A DNA stretch of 64,000 nt from Botryotinia globosa (Eukaryota > Ascomycota > Leotiomycetes > Helotiales > Sclerotiniaceae): the NCBI GenBank assembly GCA_014898425.1, contig RCSZ01000014.1, positions 1,736,001 through 1,800,000 of the forward strand, read 5' to 3'. Positions 23,401 through 35,007 of this stretch are shown one piece after another; position 1 is the first letter of the stretch; each line of letters begins with the position of its first letter. The notes beneath the pieces were generated by a model that ran no database searches, was not told where the DNA came from, and saw nothing but the letters and a program-made list of their open reading frames with translations. Position numbers and translations under genes: made by a program.

Positions 23401-25115
23401 GTCTGACCACCCTGGGCTCCCTGGGCACCCCATGGCGACTGTGTCTTGCCCATAGCAGAGGACGACCCGAAAGCACCTGTCCCAGCAGGAACCGCTGGTT
23501 TCCCAAATGCCGAGTTTGTAGGAGCTTGACTTCCGAAAGACTGACTTGAAGTACTGGCAAATGCAGGTGCTGCTGTGATAGGCTGTTGTGAAGGCGCTAC
23601 CCCTTCGGCAGCAACTAGACCTGGATATATAGTTTTCTGCCGAATCGAGTCGTTGTAGACGATCCACCAAGAAGCCAGGACACCTTCGTTATTCAGAACC
23701 ACAAGAGCAGGCGCGGGGTAAGGTGATTCATCGATCTCTTCATCTCCGGGAATCGGCTTCCAGATCTTCGTAGTACTTGATAGATCAAGCGCAAAACCAA
23801 TGGGAGAGGTATCCCCGAACCCTCCACCTGATGTTGCAGGAAGCTGAGCTCTAAAAGAATCGTCAGCCATTTCAGTCATCGTGAATACCCCTGTTATTCT
23901 GTCTGAGGGTCTATCGGTAGTTAGCGGTACGCTCGATTTGGTGAAGAGATTGATGTCCGTGGATGCTGTCGAGCCTACTACCAGTAAATCCTGTATACTT
24001 GGGGGAAAGTCTTTCAAACGAAGCAAGAAGTGATGCGGTGGTGAACGATTGAGACCATACGGTGGAGCAGGATCGGTAAGTTTCTGGAACGTGAAGATCG
24101 CAGGTGGTTGCCTCGTAGCCAGATGAAATTTGGACTCCGGTGCATTGCTAGGGTCGAAGTTTGATGGTGTATGCACAAGCAAGAATACGTTGTTTTCGAG
24201 CCAAGTAATGGATGATACTTCGGCGTGTTAGTTTTTTCCTGTGATACGAAACAACAAAGAAGACTTACCATGATCACCATCATTTAAGCCGGGCGGCTTT
24301 GGGATTTCTGCTTTGATTTCTCCCTCTGGTGTCATTTGTACAGCACTGCCGTCACCTAGCCCAGCTACCAATTGTTTTCCTTTAGTGGACCACGAAACGC
24401 AGCTGACACCACTCCTTAAGACCTGACCATTGGGTCCTGGTTTGAACGCGCGATCTTTAAGGTTCGCCATCATAAGGTTTCCATCCCCGGTCACAACCGC
24501 CAGAAGCTCGCCTTTCTCCCTGGTAGGATTTGGCACAAGAGCTCGCAAAGATTCGCCATTTGTAGGTACTTCGAAAGCTGTTTGTGTAGATCCATTGAGA
24601 AGAGCGTCAACATCGTAGACTGCCAGCCCACCACCAGTCTCTGCAGATAGAATCAAATAAGCATCGTCCGCTGAAAATGCAAGCTGTGATACTCTCATGG
24701 GCATAGGGATTCTGAGCTCAGGCTGGAAAGTTTTAAAATTTCCACTGCCAGGCCCCTCAAACGCCTTTTCCACTGATGCCGTCCTTGCAACAACTATAGC
24801 ATCTGGACCGGCCGCTGCCAGTAATCCACGGCGGGAAGATATGCTCAGTAACGAAGATGTTGGAGGAGGAGGGTTATCGGCTGGCCATGCTGAAGGAAGT
24901 AATTGTAATTTAGATTCGCCCGCGAGAGCATGAAAGTGGAGGGCCTATGTTTGTATTAACTACTGTAATCATCCTGTCAGACACCAGAATAATGTATATA
25001 CCGTCGTTTGTATGTCCTCTAACTCGGGACCCAATTGTGCACTACGTCCCGTCGCACCACCAGCAGAGCCTCCACCAAGATTACCACCTCCTGGGTTACC
25101 AAAGCTGAATGCCAT
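20442..25115 (-). CDS. NUP159: FG-repeat nucleoporin Nup159 (Nup146/Nup214 family)
   Basis: Three exons (25115-25002, 24944-24269, 24217-20442) encode 1521 residues. The N-terminal beta-propeller (about residues 1-450) includes ALHFHALAGESKLQLLPSAWP and SSITWLENNVFLLVHTPS, the second spanning intron 2. This domain binds DEAD-box protein Dbp5 on the cytoplasmic face of the pore during mRNA export. A long FG region follows with many FGTP, FGAP, FGSS and NPFA units (about residues 480-900). Next come an acidic stretch, and a coiled-coil C-terminal region (about 1150-1450) expected to bind Nup82/Nsp1. A short motif APLPPD is repeated three times in the linker. Intron 2 uses an AAG acceptor at 24218. 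Yeast Nup159 has 1460 residues. Confidence 0.9.
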
Positions 25116-25632
25116 GATCTCAAAAGATGCCCCAGAATACTAAGTGGATTGGCAATTCATTACAGAGCTCGGCGCATGGAGTAAGTATACCGAATGATTT
25201 TGCGAAAGGAGGAAAGAAATAGACGTGAATCGAGATCGACAGCAAGGGAAATCGGAAAAGTTAATTCGGGGAGCTGTATCGAATACCCAAGCTTTGTAAA
25301 TCTGCAGTGGTAAAAGAGATGATTAAAAGGCAAATGGTTCTAGCTTTCCACTTCGAAATAATAATAAAGCTCGATTCGCTCTCCGCTCGCGTTTTTGTAG
25401 ATCACGTGTTAAATCGCGAAAGCACAAGCTCAAGCTCCAGCTTCAGGCGCCCAAAGATCCTCGTCAGCGACAGCAACCTGGGATTATCACAGTTCTGTTT
25501 GAAGCTCAGCAAAACAATCATTTCAACACATTTACGAATATTCACAATTTCTCCCAGAATTTTATTCCGTCTGCACTCATTCCAATACCTAAGTCTCACA
25601 TATAATTCCGCTCATTGAGCTTTGTTGATACA
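25116..25632. promoter_or_regulatory. Divergent promoter region, NUP159 (-) / PUP1 (+)
   Basis: 517 bp between opposite start codons. No coding segment is supported. Confidence 0.45.
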
Positions 25633-26606
25633 ATGCCTGGTTTCGACTTCTCCAACCATACTCGCAATGCTGCGTTGCACGCCAGAGGTGTTCCATTACC
25701 AAAAGCTACCAGCACCGGAACTACGATCGTAGGATGTATCTTTGAAGGAGGCGTAGTTGTGAGTTACATTTATTATTCTGCCATCTATAATTAATTTAAA
25801 CGCCTCGTCATTTCAAAATTATACACAGACTACGATGCTGATCAGACCTTATCCAGATCGCAGCAGATACCAGAGCTACCAGCGGACCCATAGTAGCAGA
25901 CAAGGTACGATCAGTATAACATTACAACTGTTGATGCAATACTTATTGCCATTAGAATTGCGAGAAACTCCATTACATTGCTCCTCAAATCTGGTGTGCA
26001 GGTGCAGGTACAGCTGCCGATACCGAATTCACAACCGCCCTCATCTCTTCACAACTCGAACTCCACTCGTTATCAACAGGTCGCAAACCTCGAGTCGTCA
26101 CTTGCATGACTATGCTTAAACAGCACTTGTTCAGACACCAAGGACACATCGGAGCTTATCTTGTAGTGGCAGGTGTTGATCCTACAGGTGTTGGATTGTT
26201 CACAGTACATGCGCACGGAAGCACAGACAAGTTGCCATATGTTACCATGGGAAGTGGTTCACTTGCTGCGATGTCTGTGTTTGAGACACAATGGAAATCT
26301 AAGATGACAGAGGATGAGGCTGTCCAGTTGGCATCAAATGCTATTCAAGCTGGTATCTTTAACGATTTGGGTTCCGGATCGAACGTGGATGTGGCAATTA
26401 TCACAAAAGATAAGACAACATTGAAGAGAGGTTTCGTCAAGCCAAATGAGAGAAGCAAAAAGCAAAAGAGTTATGTTTTCCCTAGAGGAACAACGGCTGT
26501 TCTCAACGAAAAGATCATTACAAGGGAGGAGATTAGTAAATATGTCACAGTACATGAGATTGAAGGCGAGGCTGCGCTAGGGGAGAAAATGGACATTGAT
26601 GCTTGA
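25633..26606 (+). CDS. PUP1: 20S proteasome subunit beta-2 (trypsin-like active site)
   Basis: Three exons (25633-25758, 25857-25904, 25956-26606) encode 274 residues. The propeptide of 29 residues ends in Gly before the catalytic Thr30 (G/TTIVG), which becomes the N-terminal nucleophile after autoprocessing. [26 protein letters not shown] spans both introns and includes the catalytic Asp and Lys region. [13 protein letters not shown] and [13 protein letters not shown] are beta-2 landmarks. This subunit gives the trypsin-like activity of the core particle. The C-terminal extension after the AVLNEKI segment, which wraps neighbouring beta-3 in the family, is present. The middle exon is 48 nt. 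Confidence 0.96.
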
Positions 26607-27052
26607 GGATGGAAGGCTGTCTAGGACGGGGTCTCTACTTGTATCAAAAGACTGAATTCAAGGAAAGGCGCATCACAAATATCATGTAGCTTGAGGAGAA
26701 TGCGTTCACGTTATAATGAAATATACGATGGGAGCTCAGGCTACATCATACTCAACCGATTTTTTTAATTGATGATTCCAATTGTAGTTTAAGCCTTAAG
26801 GTGACAGACAATGGACTGATACCATTCCTAGTAAATCGATAGATGGGATAAAGAGCGAGCCGCTACCCCGCTAGCGCTTACATACCCCATAATGACCACT
26901 GAACGGTCGCTCTGTATCCCTACCAGAGTAATGAAATGGCTGTTTCCACTTCGTTAATCTCTTCTTGAGAGACAGATCTCGAGGTTGATGTGATTTACGG
27001 ACGTAGTGAGATTTCTAGGCCCGGGAAACTCCCGAGTCACGACTTCAAAATC
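26607..27052. other. Intergenic between PUP1 and the Zn2Cys6 regulator
   Basis: About 445 bp holding the 3' flank of PUP1 and the promoter of the regulator, both on the plus strand. No further feature is seen. Confidence 0.5.
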
Positions 27053-29918
27053 ATGGATTATTTCAATGACTCAAATACGAACATTCCAAACTACTCTAAG
27101 CCATCCGATCAACAAAAGCAAAGTCCTGACACGGCTGATACTACTCCATCTCTTCTCTCCCCATCTAATAATCTAGGTTCTGTATCGCCCGTCGCACCGA
27201 CGGCTTCAAACAATGCAAATACATCGACGGGACCCGCCCCACGAATTCGAAGAAGGAATCGTATGATTACTTCATGCCTTGAATGCCGACGACGAAAGCT
27301 CAAGTGTAACAAATCACAACCATGCAGTAACTGTTTGAAATTTACGCGAGATTGTGTGTTTCTTGCACCAGCGCTTGACCAGGCAAGTCAACTTAAGCTT
27401 ACCGAGATCAAGGAGAAAGTTGGCTCCCTGGAACGATTACTAGAACGCGATGTAGCAAAGCATTCAAATAATTTATCTTCTAACCAGCGTATGGCATTGC
27501 CTGATGAAGTAGATGATAATCTACCTCCAAATGAGGATGAAAAGGTACACTCTATTCTGTGATACGCGCCCCGTTTTCACAGTCATTGACTGAACCACAA
27601 AAGGATCTAGAGCCGTCGCCACTCGTATCAGTAGATGCGGTCTATGAGGTTGACGGAGACGACGATGACCTTCTTGATCTTGGAATTCAAATGGGTAAGA
27701 TGAGGATTACAGAACGAATTGGAGGATTTTTCCGTCCTAAGATCAGCCAAGAGGTAAGATCCCTTAATGATTACACTCTTGCCATCCCCAGAACACTCTT
27801 TCTTTATCTGAGTGGCAGATTGGCTTGCAATGTTCTGTTGATCATAGCCTGTTTGACACTGGGCTTTTTGGTTAATCACAGGAGCACTGGACTACACCGG
27901 CGTTACCGCGAACCTCAAAAAGTCGCTGGGTTCATCAGTTAATATTCTATTCCCCTACCTATTGTGATACCCCTAGGATTTTTATGCCTTAATAACAAAC
28001 CAAGCTGTAATTGGGAAGACATCGCTAAATTCCTCGTAGCTTGAGCATGCAATCAAAGACCCATATGTTTGGGGAAAGGAGGATGATTCGATCGGCATCC
28101 ACACACTGCCTCCTGCTCAGGAATGGCTGAAGCCTGGGCTAGCTTATATTGCTCCTTCGTCAGGTTTCTTCTTTGGACAGACAGGGCAGCCAGCATCCCT
28201 TATAGACTTTCTTCCATCCCGACTTGCTGCCGATAGGCTTGTCAAACAATTCTTTATAGCTGTCTATCCCATCGCACAAATTTTGCATCTGCCATCATTC
28301 AAGAAAGAATACGACACATTCTGGGACGAAGTCTCGTTAGGCATCGAGCCTCCTAACCCTGTCCAAGCTATGGTATTTGCAGTCATGTTTGCTGGTGTTG
28401 TTAGCATGGATCCCTCAGATGTTATTCGTGACTTTGGTGTCGCAAAACCAAGTTTGATTGATAACTTTAGACTGGGTACGGAAACAGCTCTTGGTCGTGC
28501 CAATTTTCTACGAACAACCAAGATTGAAACACTCCAAGCTTTTGTTTTATATTTGGTTTGTCTAAGCCTCTCTTATAGTCATGTTTACCATACTAATGAG
28601 GTCACATAGATACCTCTTTGTAGAGCGGAGGTCTCCAGAGCCCATTCTGTACTTGTTGGAGCGGCCATTCGTATGGCCGAATGTATGGGTCTCCATCGTG
28701 ATGGAGAGTTCTATGGGCTATCACCATTAGAGACCCACGTACGTCGGCTTATATGGCATCAGCTATGCTTTCTTGATATCAGAACCTGTGAAGCTCAAGG
28801 TCCACGGCCTACTATTCGTCGAGATGATTTTGATACAAAGTTACCACTAAATGTTGACGATATTGATCTCCATGCTACTGGAAAACCACCTCAGAGTGCA
28901 GATCGTTGGACAGATGCCACTTTCTCAATCATCAGATTCGAAATCAACGAAATGTATAGAATAATCTGGGTGGACCGACCTCGAATTCAAATGCGGAAGA
29001 TTAGTCTCACGGCCGTTCTTAGTAAGGTAGAGACATTTCGGCAAAACATGACCAAGTATGACAAGCTTATGGATGATAGAGTGCCCATCCAAAAGTGCGC
29101 AAAGCTTGTCAAATCTGTTCTGCTTTCTCGAATGCATGTCATGCTACTTCATAGCTATCATAGTTCTACACATTACCGAATGCCCGACCGTCTACGGAAC
29201 ATTATGATCACTAATGGCCTCCATTCTATGGAAAGTGCAATAGCTCTAGAGACTACACCAGCGCTCCGCAACTGGGAATGGTATGGAGGGGCATTTCAAC
29301 AATATCATACCGCCTTTCTTCTTCTGATGGAAGTATATGTTCATCCCCAGAGAAAGGAGGCAAATCAAATCTGGTCGTGCCTCGATTATGTCTTTGAGTG
29401 TGACCCTCACCTGCCGCGACTTACCAAAGCAAGAAAGATTCTTTCTGAATTGCAACAGAAGACGGCTGTATATCAAAGTATGAGAGGCATGCGAGCACCG
29501 GTGACTATGAACAATCTTGTTGGCCAGCGGCCTCCTAAGCCACCTTCGGAAGAAGGTCGTGCAACGGGTCCCGTACCGAACCCCGAACCACATTTACTCG
29601 GTAAAATGCCCCTTTCTGACTCAGATGCAATACTCTCGAGTGTTTCAAACAATGAACACGCTGGGACTTATCCAACTGGGCGGACTAGTGAAGTAAGCAG
29701 TCCAGCTAGCACAATGGGGCAGCAGATAGTATCTCAATCATCAAGTGATTACGACGATATTATGGCTGACATAGACTGGGTATGTGTTTCCAGCTATCTA
29801 ACATACGTTGTTACTAATTCCTCTGCAGGATGCATTCGATGCACTATTTCCACCAGATCAACAATCAGAGCTCGACGTTCACAATTTCTCTTTTTCGAAG
29901 ACAGGTATTGGCTTATAA
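27053..29918 (+). CDS. Zn2Cys6 (Gal4-type) transcription factor with fungal-specific regulatory domain
   Basis: Modelled exons are 27053-27544, 27583-27753, 28040-28555, 28610-29779 and 29829-29918 (812 residues). The binuclear cluster at residues 75-101 has CX2CX6CX5CX2CX6C spacing (CLECRRRKLKCNKSQPCSNC), preceded by a basic stretch and followed by a short leucine-rich dimerisation helix (LTEIKEKVGSLERLLERDV). The fungal_trans middle homology region includes LIPLCRAEVSRAHSVLVGAA, AECMGLHRDGEFYGLSPLE and RRLIWHQLCFLD. The tail is Ser-rich with an acidic end. It is expected to be a nuclear DNA-binding regulator; the target is unknown. The third gap (27754-28039, 286 bp) is long for this genome and may hide another exon. 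The next gene downstream on the same strand is a dioxygenase. Confidence 0.85.
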
Positions 29919-30683
29919 TTTTGGTATGATATAGAAACATTTTGATGTTTATCAATGTTAATACATTTGTTGTTGTTCTTCTTCGTTCTGTTTTGTAAAC
30001 TGTATCCCCTAGAGTGCGTCAAATGGGCTCCGTCGCTTAATAGGGTGTTATTGACCAATTAGATCATCAAGATTCTTTAAATTTAATCCAATATTCATAT
30101 TTATTTCTTAATATAACATTCAATCGATATTTTTTTATATCAAATTTTTTAATATAATAGTATATAAAAATCGAAATTTGAAATTAAATTTCTTTATTAT
30201 AAATAATATAATCAAAAAACCATTTAGAACTATTTGAGCAATGTTCTTGTCCATTCATTGAGTTGAGTTTGACGAATTATTGATACCTACCTACCTAGCT
30301 TCTTTTCCCACCTCATGCTCCTCCCTATTCAGCCACAAAGAGGGGAAATCTGCCCCACATCATCCTGGCCGGACGCCCTCAGCCAACAACCAGCGATTTC
30401 GCCATATCTATATAGGTATCACGCAATTGACCAAAGAAAGTAGATCTACAAATGAAACCGAACCTAAAATTCCGTCATTATGAGAAGAGATGGAGTGATA
30501 TACGCAATTATCAAGTATGTATGTATGAGAGAGATAAGATAAATAATAATAGTAATAAGTATATATCATCCCCCTCTTTCGAAATCCCTCTCTTTCCATC
30601 CTTCTATATCAAATCACATTTTTGGTACTTTCGAATATCTTCACTTATTTCATTTACCATTTAACATCCAAGAAACTGTGAAA
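29919..30683. other. Intergenic with AT-rich island
   Basis: About 765 bp between the regulator and the dioxygenase, both on the plus strand. The part from about 30050 to 30235 is extremely AT-rich, with long A and T runs; the rest is ordinary promoter-like sequence. Confidence 0.6.
30050..30235. repeat. AT-rich island, possible decayed repeat
   Basis: By eye more than 80 percent A+T, sharply bounded by normal-composition sequence. TA and AA/TT dinucleotides dominate. This resembles short relics left by repeat-induced point mutation in other ascomycetes, but no element or terminal repeat can be recognised. Confidence 0.4.
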
Positions 30684-32007
30684 ATGGCTCCTTCACTTCT
30701 TGATACCCAGCCTATAGCACCCCATCAACTTTCCTCTCCATCCCCAAAAACCATTGATCGCAAAGTGTTCCCAGATGGTATCAAAACTTCGGGTCAACAT
30801 CCACCACTTTACGATCAATTGAGACCTTACTCTGATTTTCCAAAAGAAATCACCGGAGAAACAGTATGGAAAGCAGAGGATTATATCAATAACCCAGAAA
30901 GATGGGTTCATGTTTTCAATGAAGAGGAAATCGCAGAACTGAGTGCTGTGGCGGATAAGTTCATCGCGGATAAAATCCCTCTGACGGGTATTTCTCAGGT
31001 ATGTGGTGCAACACTTGAATGTCGTCCAAGTACGAATTGAAGGATTCGTTGACTAATTCCAACCAGGATACCTTCCGTCTCTCAAAACTTTCTACTCTAC
31101 TAGCATCAATTCGAGCCGAAACTTTGAACGGAAAGGGCTTTATCCTTTTCAAAGGATTGCCAGTCGAGAAATGGGGAAATCATAAATCTGCCGTTGCATA
31201 TATGGGATTAGGAACCTACCTTGGATATTTTGTTAGTCAAAATGGTCGAGGTCATGTTCTTGGACACGTTAAGGATCTTGGCGAGGATTCAACACAGATT
31301 GATAAAGTTAGAATTTATAGAACCAACGCCAGGTAAGTCTCCATCTTACTATTATCCTGTGTTAAAAAGTTAACACAGGTAGACAATTCTTCCACTCCGA
31401 TGACTCTGATATTGTCGGCCTTATGTGCATTGCAAGAGCGCTCGAAGGCGGAGAATCCGATATCGTTTCTTCGCACCACGTTTGGAACACTTTGCAAAAA
31501 GAACGCCCCGATGTAGCAGAAACACTTACCAAACCTATCTGGTACTTTGATAGAAAGGGAGAAGTCAGTGTTGGTGAAGAACCATACATCAAGACCTCTG
31601 TCTTTTATCTCGAGACCGGCCCCAATGGTCGTGTATACTCAAAATGGGATCCATACTTCGTGAAGTCTCTCACTCGGTTTTCGGACGCAGGAGTCATTCC
31701 ACCTTTGTCACCCGAACAGGTTGAGGCTGCTAAGGTTCTGGAAGAGACTTGTCACCGATTGAGATTGCACATGATTCTCGAGATTGGTGATATCCAGTTC
31801 TTGAGTAACGAACACGTACTGCATGCTCGTACTGCATATAAAGATCATGCACCACCAGCACCAAGAAGGCATCTCATGAGACTGTGGCTGGCCACGCCGG
31901 AGAGTGAGGGAGGATGGAAACTACCGTTCCATGATTCAAACGAGAAGAAGAGAGGTGGCATTCAGGTCAATGATCAGGCCCCTGTTGCAGCACTCGATGC
32001 AGAATAG
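30684..32007 (+). CDS. TauD/TfdA-family 2-oxoglutarate- and Fe(II)-dependent dioxygenase
   Basis: Three exons (30684-30998, 31067-31332, 31383-32007) encode 401 residues. The double-stranded beta-helix family couples decarboxylation of 2-oxoglutarate to hydroxylation; members act on taurine and other sulfonates, carnitine precursors and phenoxy acids. The iron facial triad is visible: HSD at residues 198-200 (His198, Asp200) and the distal His near 341 in EHVLHART, with an RRHLMRLWL segment holding the 2-oxoglutarate-binding Arg. GKGFILFKGLPV and YLGYFVSQNGRGHVLGHVKD are typical of the fungal clade. No signal peptide or membrane segment is seen. Substrate cannot be told from sequence. It lies 0.77 kb downstream of a Zn2Cys6 regulator, which may or may not control it. 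Confidence 0.88.
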
Positions 32008-32311
32008 AACTTGGGAATTGGCAATATCATTATAGACAGCGTAGAGTCATCGATGACCGAAATAAATTACTGAACATATCAAGCCAAAGTCTCCAATTTG
32101 CTTCAAAAATTGCCCTTCCAGTGTGTGCTTTGATTCAAAATAACGAAGCTCTAACACTACACTCGTTTTGAGCCATCGCACGTTGGGAAACGCATGCATG
32201 GAGCAAATCTTTGTCTAGAAAGGCGATTAGTGACTTTCCTGGACCGAAGTTATTTTGACATACTCTCAATTGCATTTCTCCCTCCATTCGTACTCACACC
32301 TTCTTACTTCC
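32008..32311. other. Intergenic, convergent 3' flanks
   Basis: 304 bp between the dioxygenase stop and the stop of the small minus-strand gene. Nothing is recognised. Confidence 0.5.
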
Positions 32312-32870
32312 TCACATAGTAACACAGAGTTTAATATCATCCTCCTTCTGGATCTTTTCCTTCTTCTCCACTTTCTTCTTCCTCGGCTCTGGCGCCATAT
32401 CAGGCGGGCCAAACCACTATTCCCACGCACAGTATTAGCTTCTTTCATCATCTCAATTACCTCAGTCTTCTAACCCTTTCCCTCGCTTCCCCTACCCACA
32501 ACCCAAACAAACTCACCGATCCCCCCGTCTTCCTCTCCTCAACTATCTTAACCAAGTTTCTGTCATACACCCCCTTGAAATCATGCGTCGGACACATATT
32601 TGACACCACTCTTACAATCATCGGTCCTTCGATTCTTAAGGAACAAGAGGCGAATATTGGACAGGTGAGGAGACCCATGCCCCAATTGCAGGGTTGGGCG
32701 ATTTGTATCCATTGGCAGGGCTGGTGAAGGACGTTTTTGTCTTTGGATCTGGGGGAAGAGGTGTGGGAGTGGTGGTGGTGAGAGCGATGGTGAGAACGAG
32801 TATGAGAATGTCCGTTGGGGTCTTGGTGCTCGTGGCAGGTGGAGGATTGGTGGAAGGTATATTTGCACAT
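32312..32870 (-). CDS. Small Cys/His-rich protein of unknown function
   Basis: Two exons (32870-32517 and 32416-32312) with a 100-bp intron (GTGAGT donor, ATAG acceptor) give 152 residues. It starts MCKYTFHQSSTCHEHQDP, followed by a His/Ser-rich stretch, then paired cysteines (QPCQWIQIAQPCNWGMGLLTCP). The N-terminal Met-Cys-Lys with an early Cys/His pattern resembles a widespread class of small fungal proteins of unknown function. The second exon carries WFGPPDMAP and a Lys/Glu-rich helix. No signal peptide is visible. The phase-0 join and the change to a plausible charged tail support the intron, but the gene is supported mainly by its open frame and splice sites. Confidence 0.55.
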
Positions 32871-33285
32871 TTTGGTAGATGCTAATTAGTGGATGGTTTG
32901 AATGTGGTTTGAAATCTGTAGTAGAGTAACAAATCGCTGGGTACTTTCTTCTACTTGGCGATGTGAATCCGACGGCGTTTTTGAGAAATACGGGTTGAAG
33001 GAGACATCAGGCAAGTGTGAGTGAATCGACGGAGTACAAATAAAAGCTGTAAACTTCTTTCTTCTCGCAATGATTCACATAGGAAAGAACGAAAAGTGAA
33101 TAATGAGGGTGATACTCATATTATCATCGAATCTCCTCAAACGAGAGTCATTGTGACCGTATGGGTTGGTATATCTCATCATCCATTGAGAAGTAACGCT
33201 AGTCCTCCGATGCAATACCCCATTCCAAACTCCGCACATCCCATCTAAATATGTACATATCATACAAGTCCGACCGTTTATAGCT
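32871..33285. other. Intergenic between the small Cys/His-rich gene and SDHAF3
   Basis: About 415 bp, containing the promoter of the upstream minus-strand gene and the 3' flank of SDHAF3. Nothing coding is supported. Confidence 0.5.
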
Positions 33286-33822
33286 TTATAACTGTTCAGG
33301 CCCGAGGTTCTCTTCGCCACTTTCCTCCACTTGTTTCTTTCGTATTGCTTGCATGAGCTCATATAATTGCCCTAATTGTTGATCTGAACTCTCTGTTAGC
33401 ATTTGGTATCATCAAATTATGGCAAAATGCATACCACTCATCTTATCAATCTTCTCTTTATCCATACGCTCCCCAATCCAACTTTCTCCCTCAAGCTTCT
33501 GTGCATACATCTGCCACTCCGTCAAAAAGCCAATCTATTCCTGAATTAGCTCTCGTACATCCCAATCCTCTCCATTCCTTTTCCAAGGCATGAAACTCAC
33601 AATATGCACCGGGTTCTCCACCTCCCTATGTTGTCTAAACTCGCTCTTGATATACTCATCCCCCAATAACCTCATTTCTCTCGGTAAATGTTTCCTATGC
33701 GCTCTAAACAACCTTCGATATAGAGGAATCGGTGGGAGTAAAGCTAAAGGTGGAGGTCTCAATCCCTTTCCAGTACCTGCCGCCGAAGGCGACGCCATTA
33801 ACAAGCGTGGTGAAAGCTTCAT
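33286..33822 (-). CDS. SDHAF3: Succinate dehydrogenase assembly factor 3, mitochondrial (LYR protein)
   Basis: Three exons (33822-33601, 33534-33435, 33383-33286) encode 139 residues. After a short Ser/Ala/Gly-rich presequence comes [21 protein letters not shown] with the LYR tripeptide, then [26 protein letters not shown] joined across intron 1 to [16 protein letters not shown], and after intron 2 [14 protein letters not shown]. These are family landmarks (yeast Acn9/Sdh7). The protein helps mature the iron-sulfur subunit of complex II in the matrix. An apparent in-frame TAG after LIQE is simply the 3' end of a 66-bp intron (GTGAGT donor at 33600). Head to head with MTQ2. Confidence 0.93.
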
Positions 33823-34221
33823 TTTGAAATGTGGGTGTTAATTGTAAAATCTGGGGAATGAGGCATGAGAGCTCGTGAAGTCATCGATCCATGATGGCTT
33901 TCGGCAATCTATTTCCCCGCCAAAAATGAATTTATCAGCCTTGTCACTCATTTGCTTCTCACACAACCAAAAGATCTGTTGCACATCTGAGGGAACTTTC
34001 AAAATCTGGGGCTTTAGGGAAAGTTTAATTTTAAATACAGATTTGAAAAGAGTAAGCTTCTGCGATCTCGAAGAAGAAAACTGTCCCAGTGATTTTCAAA
34101 GAAAAATATAGCTTTCCCGACAAAGAGCGTTTTGAGCTTTTCGCGGCTTCTCTTGCTTCCATCTCAGTTACAGCCTTCTCGCATTCACTTACACGCACTC
34201 TGTTGCGCCAACAAGGTAGAA
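33823..34221. promoter_or_regulatory. Divergent promoter region, SDHAF3 (-) / MTQ2 (+)
   Basis: 399 bp between opposite start codons. The MTQ2 frame is open upstream of its ATG back to about 34132, but contains no ATG there, so that part is taken as leader. Confidence 0.45.
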
Positions 34222-35007
34222 ATGCTTCCGACTCCCGATACCTCACATGTGTCGTTCGATAGAATCTACGAACCTGCCGAAGATTCCTTCCTGCTCCTCG
34301 ACACCCTATCCTCTGCGAGTGAAAAAGAATTTCTGCGCCAACGGTTTCCTCAAAGTGGACAGAGCTCGTTGTCTCCTTCTCCATTGATAGTAGAGATTGG
34401 TACTGGATCTGGAGTTGTTCTCTCCTTCGTACACGCACATGCAGAAATTATATTTGGCAGAGCGGATATTCTTACAGCGGGCGTCGATGTCAATCGCTAT
34501 GCATGCGAGGCTACACAGGAAACAGTGAGAGTAGCGGAGAAGGACCAGGCTTCACAAAACATATCACACGGGACGTATCTAGGGAATGTGGTGGGAAATT
34601 TAGGAACTTCTTTAAAGCCTGGAATGACAGATGTATTGATTTTTAATCCGCCATATGTGCCAAGTCCGGATGTGCCTATACCAGAGCTTTCTGGGGCAGG
34701 AAACGAGGACGGGTCATTGTCATATGAAGGGGACTCAAAATTACTAGCTTTGTCGTATGCGGGTGGAGTGGATGGTATGGAGATTACGGATCGGCTAATC
34801 AATGCTTTGCCGGACGTTCTGAACCAGGAGAGAGGCTGTGCGTACATCTTGCTCTGCGCGCAGAACAAACCTGAGGATGTCAAACAACGAATACGTGGTT
34901 TTGGAGAAGAGTGGAAAGCGGAAACCGTTAGTAATAGTGGAAAGGTTGGGGGATGGGAAAAATTGCAAATCGTTAGGATTTGGCGCATGCCACCTAACAC
35001 CACCTGA
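34222..35007 (+). CDS. MTQ2: eRF1 glutamine N5-methyltransferase catalytic subunit (Mtq2/HemK2)
   Basis: A single exon encodes 261 residues from the ATG at 34222. It starts MLPTPDTSHVSFDRIYEPAEDSFLLLD, a family-specific opening. The class I methyltransferase SAM site is VEIGTGSGVVLSF, with the second acidic residue in AGVDVNRYA. The catalytic NPPY motif is present (DVLIFNPPYVPSP). The enzyme, activated by Trm112, methylates the Gln of the GGQ loop in release factor eRF1. The C terminus ends in WEKLQIVRIWR, a typical final beta strand. The region around YEGDSKLLALSYAGGVDGMEITDRL is the conserved substrate-binding part. Length is slightly over yeast Mtq2 (221). Confidence 0.93.
   Translation: MLPTPDTSHVSFDRIYEPAEDSFLLLDTLSSASEKEFLRQRFPQSGQSSLSPSPLIVEIGTGSGVVLSFVHAHAEIIFGRADILTAGVDVNRYACEATQETVRVAEKDQASQNISHGTYLGNVVGNLGTSLKPGMTDVLIFNPPYVPSPDVPIPELSGAGNEDGSLSYEGDSKLLALSYAGGVDGMEITDRLINALPDVLNQERGCAYILLCAQNKPEDVKQRIRGFGEEWKAETVSNSGKVGGWEKLQIVRIWRMPPNTT

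Noticed and set aside
22745..23560. Long alternative frame inside NUP159
   Set aside because: The repetitive FG-coding DNA keeps other frames open; the peptide is an artefact.
33535..33560. Apparent in-frame TAG stop in SDHAF3 after LIQE
   Set aside because: It is the acceptor of a 66-bp intron starting GTGAGT at 33600; splicing joins PVHI to IGFLTEWQ as in the family.
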